48,731 nt of DNA from Saprospiraceae bacterium (GCA_020630495.1 JAHDBH010000018.1:1-48731), one strand, 5' to 3'. Positions 18,002 to 26,743 are shown, counted from the stretch's first letter. Numbers and translations are program-made. The notes: a model not told the origin generated them from the sequence alone.

Positions 18002-18802
18002 ATGAACTCTACCCCACAGTATGGCATCAATCTTCTGAGTCGGATACCTATCCGTCGTGGACCCCGGCATAAGAGTGAAATGGTATCGGAGCTGCTTTTC
18101 GGCGAGCGATACACCGTACTCTCCGAGCATGGTGATTGGCTGAGAATCAAGTGCAATACAGATCGCTATCGCGGATGGATCCAGCGAGATCAATACAGTC
18201 CTGATACCGCCCCTAATAAACACCGTGGAAGGTACTTCAGCTACGACTGGTGCGAGCCAGTGCGCGTAGGTGATAGGACTACTCTGGTACCTATGGGTGC
18301 CGAACTGCGCGACTATGATGGCATGAGTTTTATTCTGGATGATGCAAAGTGCGCATTTCACGGAAGGGTGATCGACTCGGCACACAATGTCTGGACGCCT
18401 GAGAAGATGACCAAACTCGCGAAAAAATATCTCAATGTGCCCTATCTCTGGGGCGGCCGCTCACCTCACGGCATTGATTGCTCGGGCTATGTGCAGGTGG
18501 TGATGCGATTCTTTGGCGTGCATCTGCCGAGGGATGCAAGTCAGCAAGTAGGACGCGGTGAAGAAGTGGGATTGATCGCAGCTGCGCAGCCAGGTGATTT
18601 AGCGTTTTTTTCCTCTGATCGGGACTCTGACCGCATCACTCATGTAGGACTGATGCTTGCCAGTGGTGAGATCATACACGCCAGCGGACGTGTACGCATA
18701 GATCGATGCGATCAAGAAGGCATCTATCGTGAGGATGCCTCTGAGTACACGCACTATCTGAGATCTATCAAGCGGCTACAGGCTTACTTCGCTACGGACT
18801 GA
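18002..18802 (+). CDS. NlpC/P60 (C40) peptidase with N-terminal SH3-like domains
   Basis: Protein of 266 residues. Residues 5-65 form a bacterial SH3 domain (ELLFGERYTVLSEHGDWLRI); a second, weaker SH3-like segment follows around 75-125. The NlpC/P60 domain spans 135-255 with catalytic C160 (HGIDCSGYVQ), H214 (ITHVGLML) and a third polar residue H226 (IIHASGR). These enzymes cut the gamma-D-Glu-diaminopimelate bond of peptidoglycan peptides. No signal peptide is visible, as I recall for the related Bacteroidota proteins, so it may recycle muropeptides in the cytoplasm. It converges on the DinB-like gene with a 19-base overlap. Confidence 0.9.
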   Translation: MNSTPQYGINLLSRIPIRRGPRHKSEMVSELLFGERYTVLSEHGDWLRIKCNTDRYRGWIQRDQYSPDTAPNKHRGRYFSYDWCEPVRVGDRTTLVPMGAELRDYDGMSFILDDAKCAFHGRVIDSAHNVWTPEKMTKLAKKYLNVPYLWGGRSPHGIDCSGYVQVVMRFFGVHLPRDASQQVGRGEEVGLIAAAQPGDLAFFSSDRDSDRITHVGLMLASGEIIHASGRVRIDRCDQEGIYREDASEYTHYLRSIKRLQAYFATD

Positions 18803-19326
18803 GCCGTACGCGTGAGTTGCTTAGCATGTCGGCGCTGATGCTCATAGAAGAATGTCATAGCGCCTCGCATATCCATACGTCCCATGATAGGGTGGCGATA
18901 CACAAGCTGATCCAGCTGATCTATCTCAGTATTCTCTATCAGTGCAGCCATATCCGATCTTAGATCCTTCCAAGCTGCTATGAGGGCATCTCCTGTATGC
19001 TCCTGCGGGATATCTGCGATCTGTGTTGGTACCTTCGCTTTGGCTGGTGATCGCAGAAAGGTCTTGAGGACTGTACTGTTTTTACGAGCGCTGAAGCCTG
19101 AGGGAAGGAGCTTGTCAGGGTGTGCGAGTTTCTTGCGGATGTACTGTAGCGACATCTTCTCGGCAAGATAGAGATGCCACAGGATGTCATCTACAGACCA
19201 TTTGTCGGGAGTGGGCTTCAGCCTACGAGTGTCTTCATCCAGTTGCTGAGCGAGCTGCACCATATCGGTCCACTCGGACTGTATCATGTCATAGATCTTT
19301 GTCAGCCTTTCTTTGCTCCGTGACAT
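18784..19326 (-). CDS. DinB-like four-helix protein
   Basis: Protein of 180 residues of the DinB/YfiT superfamily. Candidate metal-binding histidines sit in DDILWHLYLAEK (helix 2) and YEHQRRHAKQL (helix 4), and PTPDKWSVDDI is a typical lead-in. Superfamily members bind a divalent metal; many act as thiol-dependent transferases, but this one's reaction is unknown. The start is 2 bases after the stop of the CBS-domain enzyme, so it is the second gene of that operon. Its 3' end overlaps the NlpC/P60 gene. Confidence 0.82.
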   Translation of the reverse strand: MSRSKERLTKIYDMIQSEWTDMVQLAQQLDEDTRRLKPTPDKWSVDDILWHLYLAEKMSLQYIRKKLAHPDKLLPSGFSARKNSTVLKTFLRSPAKAKVPTQIADIPQEHTGDALIAAWKDLRSDMAALIENTEIDQLDQLVYRHPIMGRMDMRGAMTFFYEHQRRHAKQLTRTAQSVAK

Positions 19327-19328
19327 AT

Positions 19329-20687
19329 TTATAGCGCTTGAAGGATGTCATAATTAGTCAATATGTGGCGATATCCTATGCTATCCTTGACCATCACGGC
19401 AGGATTGGACTTGTCTATGTATTTGCTGAGTTCTTTGACGAGCATATCAGGTGTGACGATAGGGAAGCTGTCGCTCATGATCTCGCTGATAGGCTTGTCC
19501 GCATGCTGCATGGGGCTGTCTAGGATAAAGTTTAGCACAGTATTCTCTGTCACGCTGCCTACGACCTTTCCATCTTCTTCTACAGGCAACTGCGATAGAT
19601 CGTGCTCTTTCATCATATCGAGTGCTTGCTTGACGCTATCTGTAGGAGCTATGGATAGGAAGTTGACAGATTCTTTCTGCTCTATCAGATCCTGCACTGT
19701 CAGATCATCTTCTAGGAAGCCGCGCTCGCGCATCCATTCATCATTATAGATTTTTCCTACATATCGCGAACCGTGATCATGAAAAATGATGACCACCAGA
19801 TCGTCTGGCTTGAGCTCATCGCGGAGCTGTATAGCACCTGCCATGGCTGAGCCTGCCGAGTAGCCAAGTAGTAGACCTTCAGACTTGGCCAGCTTACGTG
19901 CGTAGACCGCGCCGTCCTTGTCGGTGACTTTTTCAAATTTGTCGATCAGAGAAAAATCTACATTTTCCGGAAGGATATCCTCACCGATACCTTCGGTGAT
20001 GTAAGGATATATCTCCTTTTCATCAAATTCGCCAGTTTCTAGATACTTCTTAAATACACTACCATACGTGTCGATACCCCAGATCTTGACATCGGGATTC
20101 TGCTCCTTGAGGTAGCGCGCCGTGCCACTGATGGTACCTCCCGTACCTACTCCTACGATGAGGTGAGTAATCTTTCCGTCTGTCTGTTCCCAGATCTCTG
20201 GTCCTGTGCTCTCGTAGTGAGCCTGGCGGTTGGCGAGGTTGTCGTACTGGTTAAACCAAAAAGAATTGGGAATCGTCTTGCTCAGCCGCTCAGCCGTGGC
20301 GTAGTAAGACTTAGGATCTTCTGGCGTGACATTGGTTGGGCACACGATGACTTCAGCACCTACTGCTTTGAGGATATCGATTTTCTCCTTGCTCTGCTTA
20401 TCTGTGGTGGTGAAGATGCATTTATATCCACGCACACAGGCCGCGAGAGCGAGACCCATTCCAGTATTTCCTGAGGTACATTCTATGATGGTGCCGCCAG
20501 GTTTTAACTTGCCTTCTGCCTCGGCGACTTCTACCATTTTGAGTGCCATGCGATCCTTGATGGAGTGGCCAGGATTGTAGGTCTCGACCTTACCGTAGAC
20601 AGGGCATGGGATATCGGCGGCAATCTTATGGAGTCGGATCATAGGTGTGTTCCCTATGGTCTGCAATACATTATCATATACCTTCAT
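19329..20687 (-). CDS. PLP-dependent cystathionine beta-synthase/cysteine synthase with CBS pair
   Basis: Protein of 452 residues. The fold-type II PLP domain covers 1-320: Schiff-base lysine K44 in NPGHSIKDR, TSGNTG at 71-76, the phosphate-binding GVGTGGTISG, and GYSAGSAM near the cofactor ring. Two CBS motifs follow (about 335-450), a regulatory pair that often binds adenosyl ligands. No heme-binding N-terminus is present. It condenses serine (or O-acetylserine) with homocysteine or sulfide; the CBS pair favours cystathionine beta-synthase, but sequence alone does not settle it. The ATG at 20687 starts the conserved MKVYDNVLQTIGNTP; the frame runs on to 20804 without homology. Confidence 0.92.
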   Translation of the reverse strand: MKVYDNVLQTIGNTPMIRLHKIAADIPCPVYGKVETYNPGHSIKDRMALKMVEVAEAEGKLKPGGTIIECTSGNTGMGLALAACVRGYKCIFTTTDKQSKEKIDILKAVGAEVIVCPTNVTPEDPKSYYATAERLSKTIPNSFWFNQYDNLANRQAHYESTGPEIWEQTDGKITHLIVGVGTGGTISGTARYLKEQNPDVKIWGIDTYGSVFKKYLETGEFDEKEIYPYITEGIGEDILPENVDFSLIDKFEKVTDKDGAVYARKLAKSEGLLLGYSAGSAMAGAIQLRDELKPDDLVVIIFHDHGSRYVGKIYNDEWMRERGFLEDDLTVQDLIEQKESVNFLSIAPTDSVKQALDMMKEHDLSQLPVEEDGKVVGSVTENTVLNFILDSPMQHADKPISEIMSDSFPIVTPDMLVKELSKYIDKSNPAVMVKDSIGYRHILTNYDILQAL

Positions 20688-20709
20688 GTGTTTTTGCTTT
20701 TGGGCACTG

Positions 20710-20717
20710 CAAAGGTG
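20710..20717 (-). promoter_or_regulatory. Possible -7 element of the CBS-domain enzyme gene
   Basis: Minus-strand CACCTTTG, one mismatch from TAnnTTTG, 22 bases before the ATG at 20687. Weak on its own; the position is right. Confidence 0.35.
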
Positions 20718-20879
20718 ATGCCTTTTGGCTAGATGGTCAGGGTGGACATAGGCTTGTGCTGAGAGCAGACCTTTGGGCCAGAAGACTCGCGGAGCCAAAT
20801 GCATCAGCTTAAGCTAGCCTGTGATCTATGGAAGACGAGAGAGCTGGTGTATAGGTAAAATGCGCACGAGATACGGAGA

Positions 20880-20932
20880 TTGGCCTTTGGGTCCAAAAAT
20901 TCTCACGAGTCCGCAGAGAATCGCTAGGCCAA
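20880..20932. repeat. Nested double hairpin after the LysM gene
   Basis: Outer stem TTGGCCT (20880-20886) / AGGCCAA (20926-20932), inner stem ATTCTC (20899-20904) / GAGAAT (20916-20921), all pairs perfect. It starts 17 bases past the LysM gene stop on the minus strand. There is no T run after it, so it could be a 3' stabilising structure or a small element rather than an intrinsic terminator. Confidence 0.5.
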
Positions 20933-20949
20933 ATTAAAGCAGTGAAGTC

Positions 20950-21852
20950 CTAGCGCAGATATCGCATATGAAGATAAAATCTCTGGTCGATGACCCTTAG
21001 ATTTTCAGCAACTTCTGGAGACACGATAGCTATAATCTCGTCTGAGTATATGCCCTGTGGGATGGGCCCTACGACGGTGGCAAACACAGATCTGCGGCTC
21101 ATAGGATTGTAGAGTTCTATCTCTGTACCTGCAGCGATCTCTGAGCTCAAGACAAACAGCCCTTTGCGATTTCCTTGTGAGCGATTCCACCATGCGGCAC
21201 CTTTATGTTCTATGAGTTCCATAGGCTTGCTGGGTTCGCTATTCTCGGTGCTGACTACTGCTGAGTGGCTAGCAAGGGAAGAATGCGGCGCCTGAGGGGG
21301 CACTGCCATGATAGGGTAGGGCGGTACAGGTTCTGTCACGGTCGCGATAGGATCTGACTCATCCAAAAGGATGTGTCCTATGATGATCTCATCTCCTGGG
21401 GATATATGGCTGTCACTGAGATTGTTGATGTACATGATCTCGTATAGCGGTACTTCAAAGAGTCTATGAGCTATATGGTACAGCGTCTGACTTGTATCCA
21501 CCGTATATCTCAGCTCTACTGCTGCTGGTGGCGCTCCATCATCCTCTGATCTCCTGAGCACAAATTTATTTTTACTCCATGGGATGAGAATTATCTCACC
21601 GGGAGAGATACCGCCGGGTGTGAGTCCGATATTGCTTTCTAGGATATCTTTCATCGGAGTGCCATATGCCTTGGCTATGGAGTAGAGAGTCTCGCGAGAC
21701 TTGACCCTATGCTTAAAGTGTGGATAGGCACTATTGCTAGCATAGATGCGCACGGAAGCGTTATTTTGCAGTACTTGAGGTACTACATAGTCTGTCTGAG
21801 CACATAGGCCAGACATGCATATCCAAAAAGTGACCAGAAAACACGCTCTCAT
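20950..21852 (-). CDS. Secreted LysM protein with C-terminal RlpA-like domain
   Basis: Protein of 300 residues with a signal peptide (cleavage after GLCAQ, about residue 19). LysM 1 spans about 46-92 (RVKSRETLYSIAKAYGTPMK), LysM 2 about 113-158 (TVDTSQTLYHIAHRLFEVPL). A proline/serine-rich linker (165-210) precedes a C-terminal domain (215-300; KGLFVLSSEIAAGTEIELYN, VVGPIPQGIYSDEI) that resembles the double-psi beta-barrel of RlpA-like proteins. LysM binds N-acetylglucosamine in peptidoglycan, so it likely acts at the wall in the periplasm. The catalytic Asp/His pair of lytic RlpA is not evident, which suggests binding rather than cutting. Confidence 0.87.
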   Translation of the reverse strand: MRACFLVTFWICMSGLCAQTDYVVPQVLQNNASVRIYASNSAYPHFKHRVKSRETLYSIAKAYGTPMKDILESNIGLTPGGISPGEIILIPWSKNKFVLRRSEDDGAPPAAVELRYTVDTSQTLYHIAHRLFEVPLYEIMYINNLSDSHISPGDEIIIGHILLDESDPIATVTEPVPPYPIMAVPPQAPHSSLASHSAVVSTENSEPSKPMELIEHKGAAWWNRSQGNRKGLFVLSSEIAAGTEIELYNPMSRRSVFATVVGPIPQGIYSDEIIAIVSPEVAENLRVIDQRFYLHMRYLR

Positions 21853-21907
21853 ATGATACTAAATTGTCAATTATAACCTACTCTTATATAGCAAATTACG
21901 TACCAGA

Positions 21908-22621
21908 ATGAGCGTTTCTATCGTCATACCTGCTAGATGGTCATCTGTCCGCTTTCCTGGTAAGATGCTGCACCCTATCATGGGTAAGCCGCTAGTCCAT
22001 CATGTGTATGAACGAGCCGTCGCCCATCCTCGTATTGCGGGCGTCATCATCGCCACTGATGATCAGCGGATCTATGACAGCGCTCATGCGGCAGGATATG
22101 CTGTAGAAATGACTCGCAGCAATCACGTTTCTGGTACAGATCGCTGCGCAGAGATTGCTGATCGGATCGACTCCGCATATGTGATCAATGTGCAGGGTGA
22201 CGAACCCCTCCTAGCTACAGAGCACATAGACCTTATCATTGATCAGCTCGAAGCTGGAGCTAAGATTGCTACCTTGTGCACAGCTATAGCAGCTAGTAGA
22301 GCTGCAGACCTCAATTGCGTCAAAGTAGTCCGCAGCCAGTCAGGCAGAGCACTATACTTTAGTAGATCGATGATTCCCTATGATAGATCAGAGCAGCAGG
22401 TACCTTATTACCAGCATATCGGTATATATGGTTTTCTCCGCGAGACGCTCCTTACTGTATCTCAATTGCCCGCAAGCAAGCTCGAGAACACTGAATGTCT
22501 AGAGCAGCTGCGCTGGCTTGACCATGGGTATGAGATTTACTGCGGTGAGACGGCTTTTCCAGCCATAGGAGTAGATGTGCTGGAGGATGTCGCAGCAGTA
22601 GAAGCGATCTTGCGACAGTGA
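21908..22621 (+). CDS. kdsB: 3-Deoxy-manno-octulosonate cytidylyltransferase (CMP-Kdo synthetase)
   Basis: Protein of 237 residues, normal length. It activates Kdo with CTP for lipid A-core synthesis. Motifs seen: IPARWSSVRFPGKMLHPIMG (nucleotide-binding loop), VINVQGDEPLL (metal-binding Asp), QHIGIYGF and LEQLRWLDHG. Usual GVDTPED is GVDVLED here, a mild change near the C-terminus. The start at 21908 gives the canonical N-terminus. It is divergent from the LysM gene and convergent with cdd. Confidence 0.95.
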   Translation: MSVSIVIPARWSSVRFPGKMLHPIMGKPLVHHVYERAVAHPRIAGVIIATDDQRIYDSAHAAGYAVEMTRSNHVSGTDRCAEIADRIDSAYVINVQGDEPLLATEHIDLIIDQLEAGAKIATLCTAIAASRAADLNCVKVVRSQSGRALYFSRSMIPYDRSEQQVPYYQHIGIYGFLRETLLTVSQLPASKLENTECLEQLRWLDHGYEIYCGETAFPAIGVDVLEDVAAVEAILRQ

Positions 22622-22638
22622 TCGGAAAATAGACTTTC

Positions 22639-23106
22639 TCAGAAATATCCTCGGTCAAATCCCATGGGAAGCAAGCTCGAGGCACTAGATATCGTGATGA
22701 GAAGTGTATCGCTGAGAAGCATGAGCTCTAGCGGCGAGTCTTGTCTGTACTCGATCTCTGAGATGACTTGTCTACAGTTCCCGCATGGTGCGGCTGGCGT
22801 CTCTTGCTCGCTGCTAGTGGTAACTATGAGGCGCCTGACAGCCTTGCTAGGATACTGAGCCAAGGCACTGGCCAGAGTAATTTGTTCTGCACATAGACAG
22901 CTGGGGAATGCTGCGTTTTCTTGATTGCTACCGCTCACGATCTCGCCTGAGCTCAGCTCGGCAGATGCCGCCACTTTAAATTTGCTGTACGGGCTATAGC
23001 TCTGTGCTAACGTCGCTCTCACGATCTGGATAAGAGTCAAGACCGCGGGATCTGTGATGTCCGAGACATGCTGTGTAGTGTACGGGATGCTTATGTGATT
23101 CTCCAT
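22639..23106 (-). CDS. cdd: Cytidine deaminase
   Basis: Zinc enzyme of 155 residues that deaminates cytidine and deoxycytidine for pyrimidine salvage. The zinc ligands are C72, C108 and C111 with catalytic E74: CLCAEQ and PCGNCRQ. The tetrameric-type CAE motif replaces HAE. YSPYSKFKVAASAEL and GSNQENAAFPSCLCAE are family signatures. The ATG at 23106 is preferred over an in-frame GTG at 23115. It converges on kdsB with a 17-base gap. Confidence 0.94.
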   Translation of the reverse strand: MENHISIPYTTQHVSDITDPAVLTLIQIVRATLAQSYSPYSKFKVAASAELSSGEIVSGSNQENAAFPSCLCAEQITLASALAQYPSKAVRRLIVTTSSEQETPAAPCGNCRQVISEIEYRQDSPLELMLLSDTLLITISSASSLLPMGFDRGYF

Positions 23107-23504
23107 AGCTGTCACTATGCTGGCGAGGCACTGGTGGAGTGAATATGCTACAAGTATGATGCCATTATCGTTGAGAGAGTGGCTCTATCATCTTGGCGAT
23201 GCCGTGGACTTACAGTGGTGGATGATAGGGCCTTCGTTCATTGACCCTCGCCCGTCCACGAGAATCTCGATGTCCCATTGCGCTTTCTCCAGTCCATGGG
23301 GCATCCGCTCAGGGTCTTGAAATCACTGGGAGACAGCCATACCTATCTAGCGCTCTCGCAATCACATATCACATATTCCTATCTGGCGTATAATAGGCTC
23401 TGATCTCTGGGGACCATCTCTGCCTATCAGCGTCACACGAGAGTCCTATAGTCCTTCCTGTCGACTACTTGGTCAGCTACTGCGAGATCAATAGAGCTAT
23501 TTCA
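23107..23504. other. Gene-free stretch between ykuK and cdd
   Basis: About 400 bases. Short frames exist (one of 67 codons from 23117 on the plus strand), but none has recognisable sequence or start signals. The only structure noted is an 11-mer CCTATCT(A/G)GCG repeated at 23342 and 23378 flanking tandem TCACATA copies. Nothing else is supported. Confidence 0.4.
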
Positions 23505-23975
23505 TTACACTACTTTATCCGCACAGGAGCTACTCGCAAAGGCATCAGGCTTAGCTCGGAACACAAATCCCATACTCTTGATGTATCCCATGGCTTCCTT
23601 GAGAGCCACATTGCTAGGAAACTGAGGATCTGTGTTGATATCCGCGTGGACCTCTAGCTCTATGTCGTAGGTTTCCAGCATGTCACAGAGCTGATAGGCA
23701 ATTTCAACAGAGTAGGCGACTTCTGTGATCATGCGCTCGCGCAGTCCCATGGGCTGCTCGGTCTTGCGCTGATTGATGTACATGAATCCTCCTCGCTTCT
23801 CGCGCAGGAAAACTATGACAGTGGCAAATTCGGTGGTCTTGCCACGGACCTGTGAGTCTGTGCCGATGCATAGCTTGAGTTTATGTCCTGCGGCGATCTC
23901 GCGCTGGATGGTCTCGCTTACTGTGGTCTTGATCGGATCTTGGAGGATCTGACCATTGAGTCGACGCCATTGCAT
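23505..23975 (-). CDS. YkuK-family RNase H-like protein (DUF458)
   Basis: Protein of 156 residues. LCIGTDSQVRGKTTEFATVI carries the first acidic residue of an RNase H-like fold, and the C-terminal block VHADINTDPQFPSNVALKEA and FVFRAKPDAFASSSCADKVV is the strong YkuK signature. The biochemical role is not known; B. subtilis YkuK is linked to sporulation and stress only by expression, from memory. A TAACTTTC sequence at 23998-24005 (minus) could be its -7 element. It stands alone. Confidence 0.9.
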   Translation of the reverse strand: MQWRRLNGQILQDPIKTTVSETIQREIAAGHKLKLCIGTDSQVRGKTTEFATVIVFLREKRGGFMYINQRKTEQPMGLRERMITEVAYSVEIAYQLCDMLETYDIELEVHADINTDPQFPSNVALKEAMGYIKSMGFVFRAKPDAFASSSCADKVV

Positions 23976-24301
23976 AGGCAGATGTGTTAGTGTTGGCGAA
24001 AGTTAGGTTTTTTCTATATGTATTGTGCTTATTTCGAAGTCATTGCTGCAGCGATTTACGTAGAGTTTATGCTCATCCAGCTTCTTGATAGGCTCATCTA
24101 GTACCGTTGATTGCGATCATTTTCATCTGATAGATGACAAAGTGTTCTGCGGAGACTTGCGGAGCGGCTTACGAGGAGTCTATATGAAATATCAATTCAC
24201 CACCATATCACTAAGTAGTCTACGGACGACAGTGCGTACAGTATCTCTATGATCAAGCTCGACCAGGCACACGACCTACAGTATATCTCATAGCGTCTAG
24301 C
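23976..24301. other. Gene-free stretch upstream of mnmA
   Basis: No gene or RNA is recognised. It ends in an imperfect direct repeat, TACAGTATCTCTATG at 24237 and TACAGTATATCTCATAG at 24277, 40 bases apart and directly upstream of the mnmA promoter element, so a regulator site is possible. Confidence 0.35.
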
Positions 24302-24309
24302 TACTTTTG
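24302..24309 (+). promoter_or_regulatory. Probable -7 element of the mnmA operon
   Basis: TACTTTTG, a perfect TAnnTTTG match, seven bases before the mnmA ATG, giving a very short leader. Confidence 0.6.
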
Positions 24310-24316
24310 CAGTGCG

Positions 24317-25414
24317 ATGAGTAGAAAAGGAAAAGTACTAGTGGCCATGTCTGGTGGAATAGATAGCACCGTGGCGGCAATGATGCTTCACGAGCAGGGC
24401 TATGAGATCGTGGGAATCACCATGAAGACTTGGGACTATGCCACTAGCGGAGGCAGTAAGAAGGAGACGGGATGCTGCAGCTTAGACTCGATTAATGATG
24501 CACGTGAGGTGTCAGTGGATATGGGTTTTCATCATTTTATCATCGATATACGCGACGAATTTGGTGACTATGTGATCGACAACTTTGTAGATGAGTATAT
24601 CGCTGGTCGTACACCGAATCCTTGTATTCTCTGCAATACACACATCAAGTGGGAAGCTCTGCTTAAGCGCGCAGACGAGATGGACTGTGAATTTATCGCT
24701 ACGGGTCACTATGCCTACGTGCGCGAGCAGGCAGGTCGCAAATACATCAGCAAGGCGGTCGACCGGCACAAGGATCAGTCTTACGTACTCTGGGGACTGA
24801 GTCAATCGTGTATGGAGCGTACGCTCTTTCCACTGGCGCCATACACCAAGGCGGAAGTCCGCCAGATGGCAGCCGATGCCGGCTACGAAAATCTAAGTAA
24901 GAAAGCTGAGAGCTACGAGATCTGCTTTGTCCCCGATAACGACTACCGAGGATTTCTTAAGCGTAGAAACCCTGAGCTGGAACAAATGGTCGCTGGAGGA
25001 AAATTTCTCAGTGTGCAGGACGAGATCATAGGTACTCACCAGGGCTATCCATTCTACACCATAGGTCAGCGAAAGGGGCTAGGGCAAGCATTTGGTGAGC
25101 CCATGTATGTGACCGAGATCCGTCCAAAGACTAATGAGGTCGTACTAGGTCGTGTAGACGATCTACTGCGCAATGGTATGCAAGTCTATAAGACCAATGC
25201 TATGAAGTATGAACACTTCTCCCTACAGGATGAGGTACTCACGCAGATCAGATACAATGATCCTGGGACCATGGCCCAGATCATACCGCAGGGAGATGAA
25301 CTACGAGTAGAATTCCAGTCCCATGTCCGTGGTGTCGCACCAGGTCAGTCTGCGGTCTTCTACGAAGGCGACGATGTGATAGGTGGAGGTATCATCAAGA
25401 GTTCTATCCTGTGA
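24317..25414 (+). CDS. mnmA: tRNA-specific 2-thiouridylase
   Basis: Enzyme of 365 residues that puts sulfur at C2 of the wobble uridine in tRNAs for Glu, Gln and Lys. It has the ATP-pyrophosphatase PP-loop SGGIDST (12-18), catalytic C106 in CNTHIKW and the sulfur-carrying C203 in SYEICFVPDNDYR, and FYTIGQRKGLG in the central domain. Length and order of domains are normal. Its stop overlaps the following lipoprotein start by four bases (GTGA), making a three-gene operon mnmA-lipoprotein-rimM. Confidence 0.96.
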   Translation: MSRKGKVLVAMSGGIDSTVAAMMLHEQGYEIVGITMKTWDYATSGGSKKETGCCSLDSINDAREVSVDMGFHHFIIDIRDEFGDYVIDNFVDEYIAGRTPNPCILCNTHIKWEALLKRADEMDCEFIATGHYAYVREQAGRKYISKAVDRHKDQSYVLWGLSQSCMERTLFPLAPYTKAEVRQMAADAGYENLSKKAESYEICFVPDNDYRGFLKRRNPELEQMVAGGKFLSVQDEIIGTHQGYPFYTIGQRKGLGQAFGEPMYVTEIRPKTNEVVLGRVDDLLRNGMQVYKTNAMKYEHFSLQDEVLTQIRYNDPGTMAQIIPQGDELRVEFQSHVRGVAPGQSAVFYEGDDVIGGGIIKSSIL

Positions 25415-26157
25415 GAATCTTCCTGCTGCTCGCGTTAGCCGTATGTCTTTCTTGCTGTGAATCTGAAGACGTCATGAGCATAGATACTCGCTCCTATACA
25501 CCTGCCCAGATAGGCTCATGGTGGGAGTATGTAGTAGATAGTGTCATCTATGATCTGAGTGCTAGCACGCAGAGACGGATAGACAGCAGTCGCAGCTATA
25601 TGCGCTGGGAGATTATGGAGGAGTCTTCAGATGATTCCTACAGATTACTTGTATCTCGGAGATCCTCACTAGAAGAAGACTGGAGTGCCGTAAGCAACTG
25701 GCGCATCACTCGTGATCAAGGAAGATATACACGGCAAGAGGGTAACATAGCCTTGCTGCTGTGGCCAGAGCCCTTGCAAGCGACAAGCACATGGAGTGCG
25801 ACTGATTTGCTTGACCCTAGTCTGGAACTCATCATAGCTGGTGAACCTATACAGCCATATGATAGATGGGACAGTCGAGTAGGCGAGTCACCTGCTTCCA
25901 TCAGTAGCCCAGCAGGTTCATTCACTGATCTGCTCAGCATAGAACTAGTGGAGCAAGATTTTCTTATTGAGTACCGTGATGTCACAGAGATCTATGCAAG
26001 GGATGTGGGTCTAGTCTGGCAGCAACAGTCTATCCTTGATACACAATGCCGAGCTGTGGGCGATGGCGATATCACGCTCTGCAACGATGTAACATGGACT
26101 GACAAAGCTGAGCGAGGCTGGACTCTCACGACTACTCTTATAGATTTCTCTCTATGA
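25411..26157 (+). CDS. Lipoprotein of unknown function between mnmA and rimM
   Basis: Protein of 248 residues starting at a GTG that overlaps the mnmA stop. The lipobox is LSCC at about residues 13-16. The body is beta-rich with many W, S and D residues (GSWWEYVVDSVIYDL, then RWEIMEESSDDSYRLLVSRR), suggesting a small barrel or sandwich. I do not recognise the family, though a lipoprotein of this size after mnmA is familiar from related genomes. It ends with a four-base ATGA overlap with rimM, so all three are translated in a coupled way. Confidence 0.75.
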   Translation: MRIFLLLALAVCLSCCESEDVMSIDTRSYTPAQIGSWWEYVVDSVIYDLSASTQRRIDSSRSYMRWEIMEESSDDSYRLLVSRRSSLEEDWSAVSNWRITRDQGRYTRQEGNIALLLWPEPLQATSTWSATDLLDPSLELIIAGEPIQPYDRWDSRVGESPASISSPAGSFTDLLSIELVEQDFLIEYRDVTEIYARDVGLVWQQQSILDTQCRAVGDGDITLCNDVTWTDKAERGWTLTTTLIDFSL

Positions 26158-26708
26158 AGGCTGTGCGATGGACCGATCTCGTAGAAGTGGGACAGGTGCT
26201 GAGTACTCATGGCTATGATGGCACGTTAAAAATCACTATTGATGCGCCATACCGAAAGTTTATCACCGAGAATGGTTGGCCTGATGATCTGCCCTACGCA
26301 CTATTCTTAAAATTGCGCGGAGACATGGTGCCACTGATGATACAGTCAGTAGCGGGGGATGATCCTTTACTGATCAGCTGGAAAAATCTTACTGATGAGA
26401 ATAGTGCAAGTACGTACATTTCGTCACTTGTATATCTGCATGTACATGCCATCACGGAGGAAGTCCAGACAGAAGAGCCTGGTCCGCTTGAGGGCTATGC
26501 TTGCTATGATATGGAAGTGGGGCGACTCGGAATAGTGCAAGAATATCTGCCTGACGAATACGGTGATAAGCTCAGGTTACGGATAGATGATGACGGGAAT
26601 GAGGTCACTATTCCATTTCCAGAAGAGTACATAGAAGCCATCGATGAAGAAACGGCAGTGATCACCTTGCGCTTGCCAGAGGGACTCTGGGAGTTGATGA
26701 TAGGATAG
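26154..26708 (+). CDS. rimM: Ribosome maturation factor RimM (divergent)
   Basis: Protein of 184 residues. The N-terminal RimM barrel starts LVEVGQVLSTHGYDGTLKI, with the family's V-G-x-I-x-x-x-H-G-x-x-G pattern, and the C-terminal PRC-barrel has EYLPDEYGDKLRLRIDDDG and VTIPFPEEYIEAIDEETAVI ending LPEGL. RimM binds S19 in the 30S head during late assembly. In many bacteria rimM sits with rpsP and trmD; here it follows mnmA and a lipoprotein. It is more divergent than usual in the linker, but both domains are clear. A terminator follows at 26744. Confidence 0.85.
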   Translation: MKAVRWTDLVEVGQVLSTHGYDGTLKITIDAPYRKFITENGWPDDLPYALFLKLRGDMVPLMIQSVAGDDPLLISWKNLTDENSASTYISSLVYLHVHAITEEVQTEEPGPLEGYACYDMEVGRLGIVQEYLPDEYGDKLRLRIDDDGNEVTIPFPEEYIEAIDEETAVITLRLPEGLWELMIG

Positions 26709-26743
26709 CGTGGGCTCAGCTCTTGAGATATGTAAAGATTAGA

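Larger units (their letters stand above)
20688..20949. other. Gene-free stretch with repeated hairpin-like sequences
   Basis: No gene is supported. It holds two related blocks: 20770-20800 (starts CCTTTGGG, ends GCCAAAT) and 20884-20934 (same start and end, longer inside), plus a shorter CCTTTTGGC near 20720. On the minus strand they resemble decayed copies of the GGCC-GAAA-GGCC motif with a CAAA or AAAA loop. Confidence 0.45.

Noticed and set aside
20688-20804. N-terminal extension of the CBS-domain enzyme by 39 residues
   Set aside because: The extra residues are not family-like, and the region contains the promoter-like CACCTTTG; the conserved start is at 20687.
23117-23320. Plus-strand frame of 67 codons in the ykuK-cdd gap
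   Set aside because: No homology recognised, no promoter or ribosome site, and W/S/R-rich composition typical of a chance frame.
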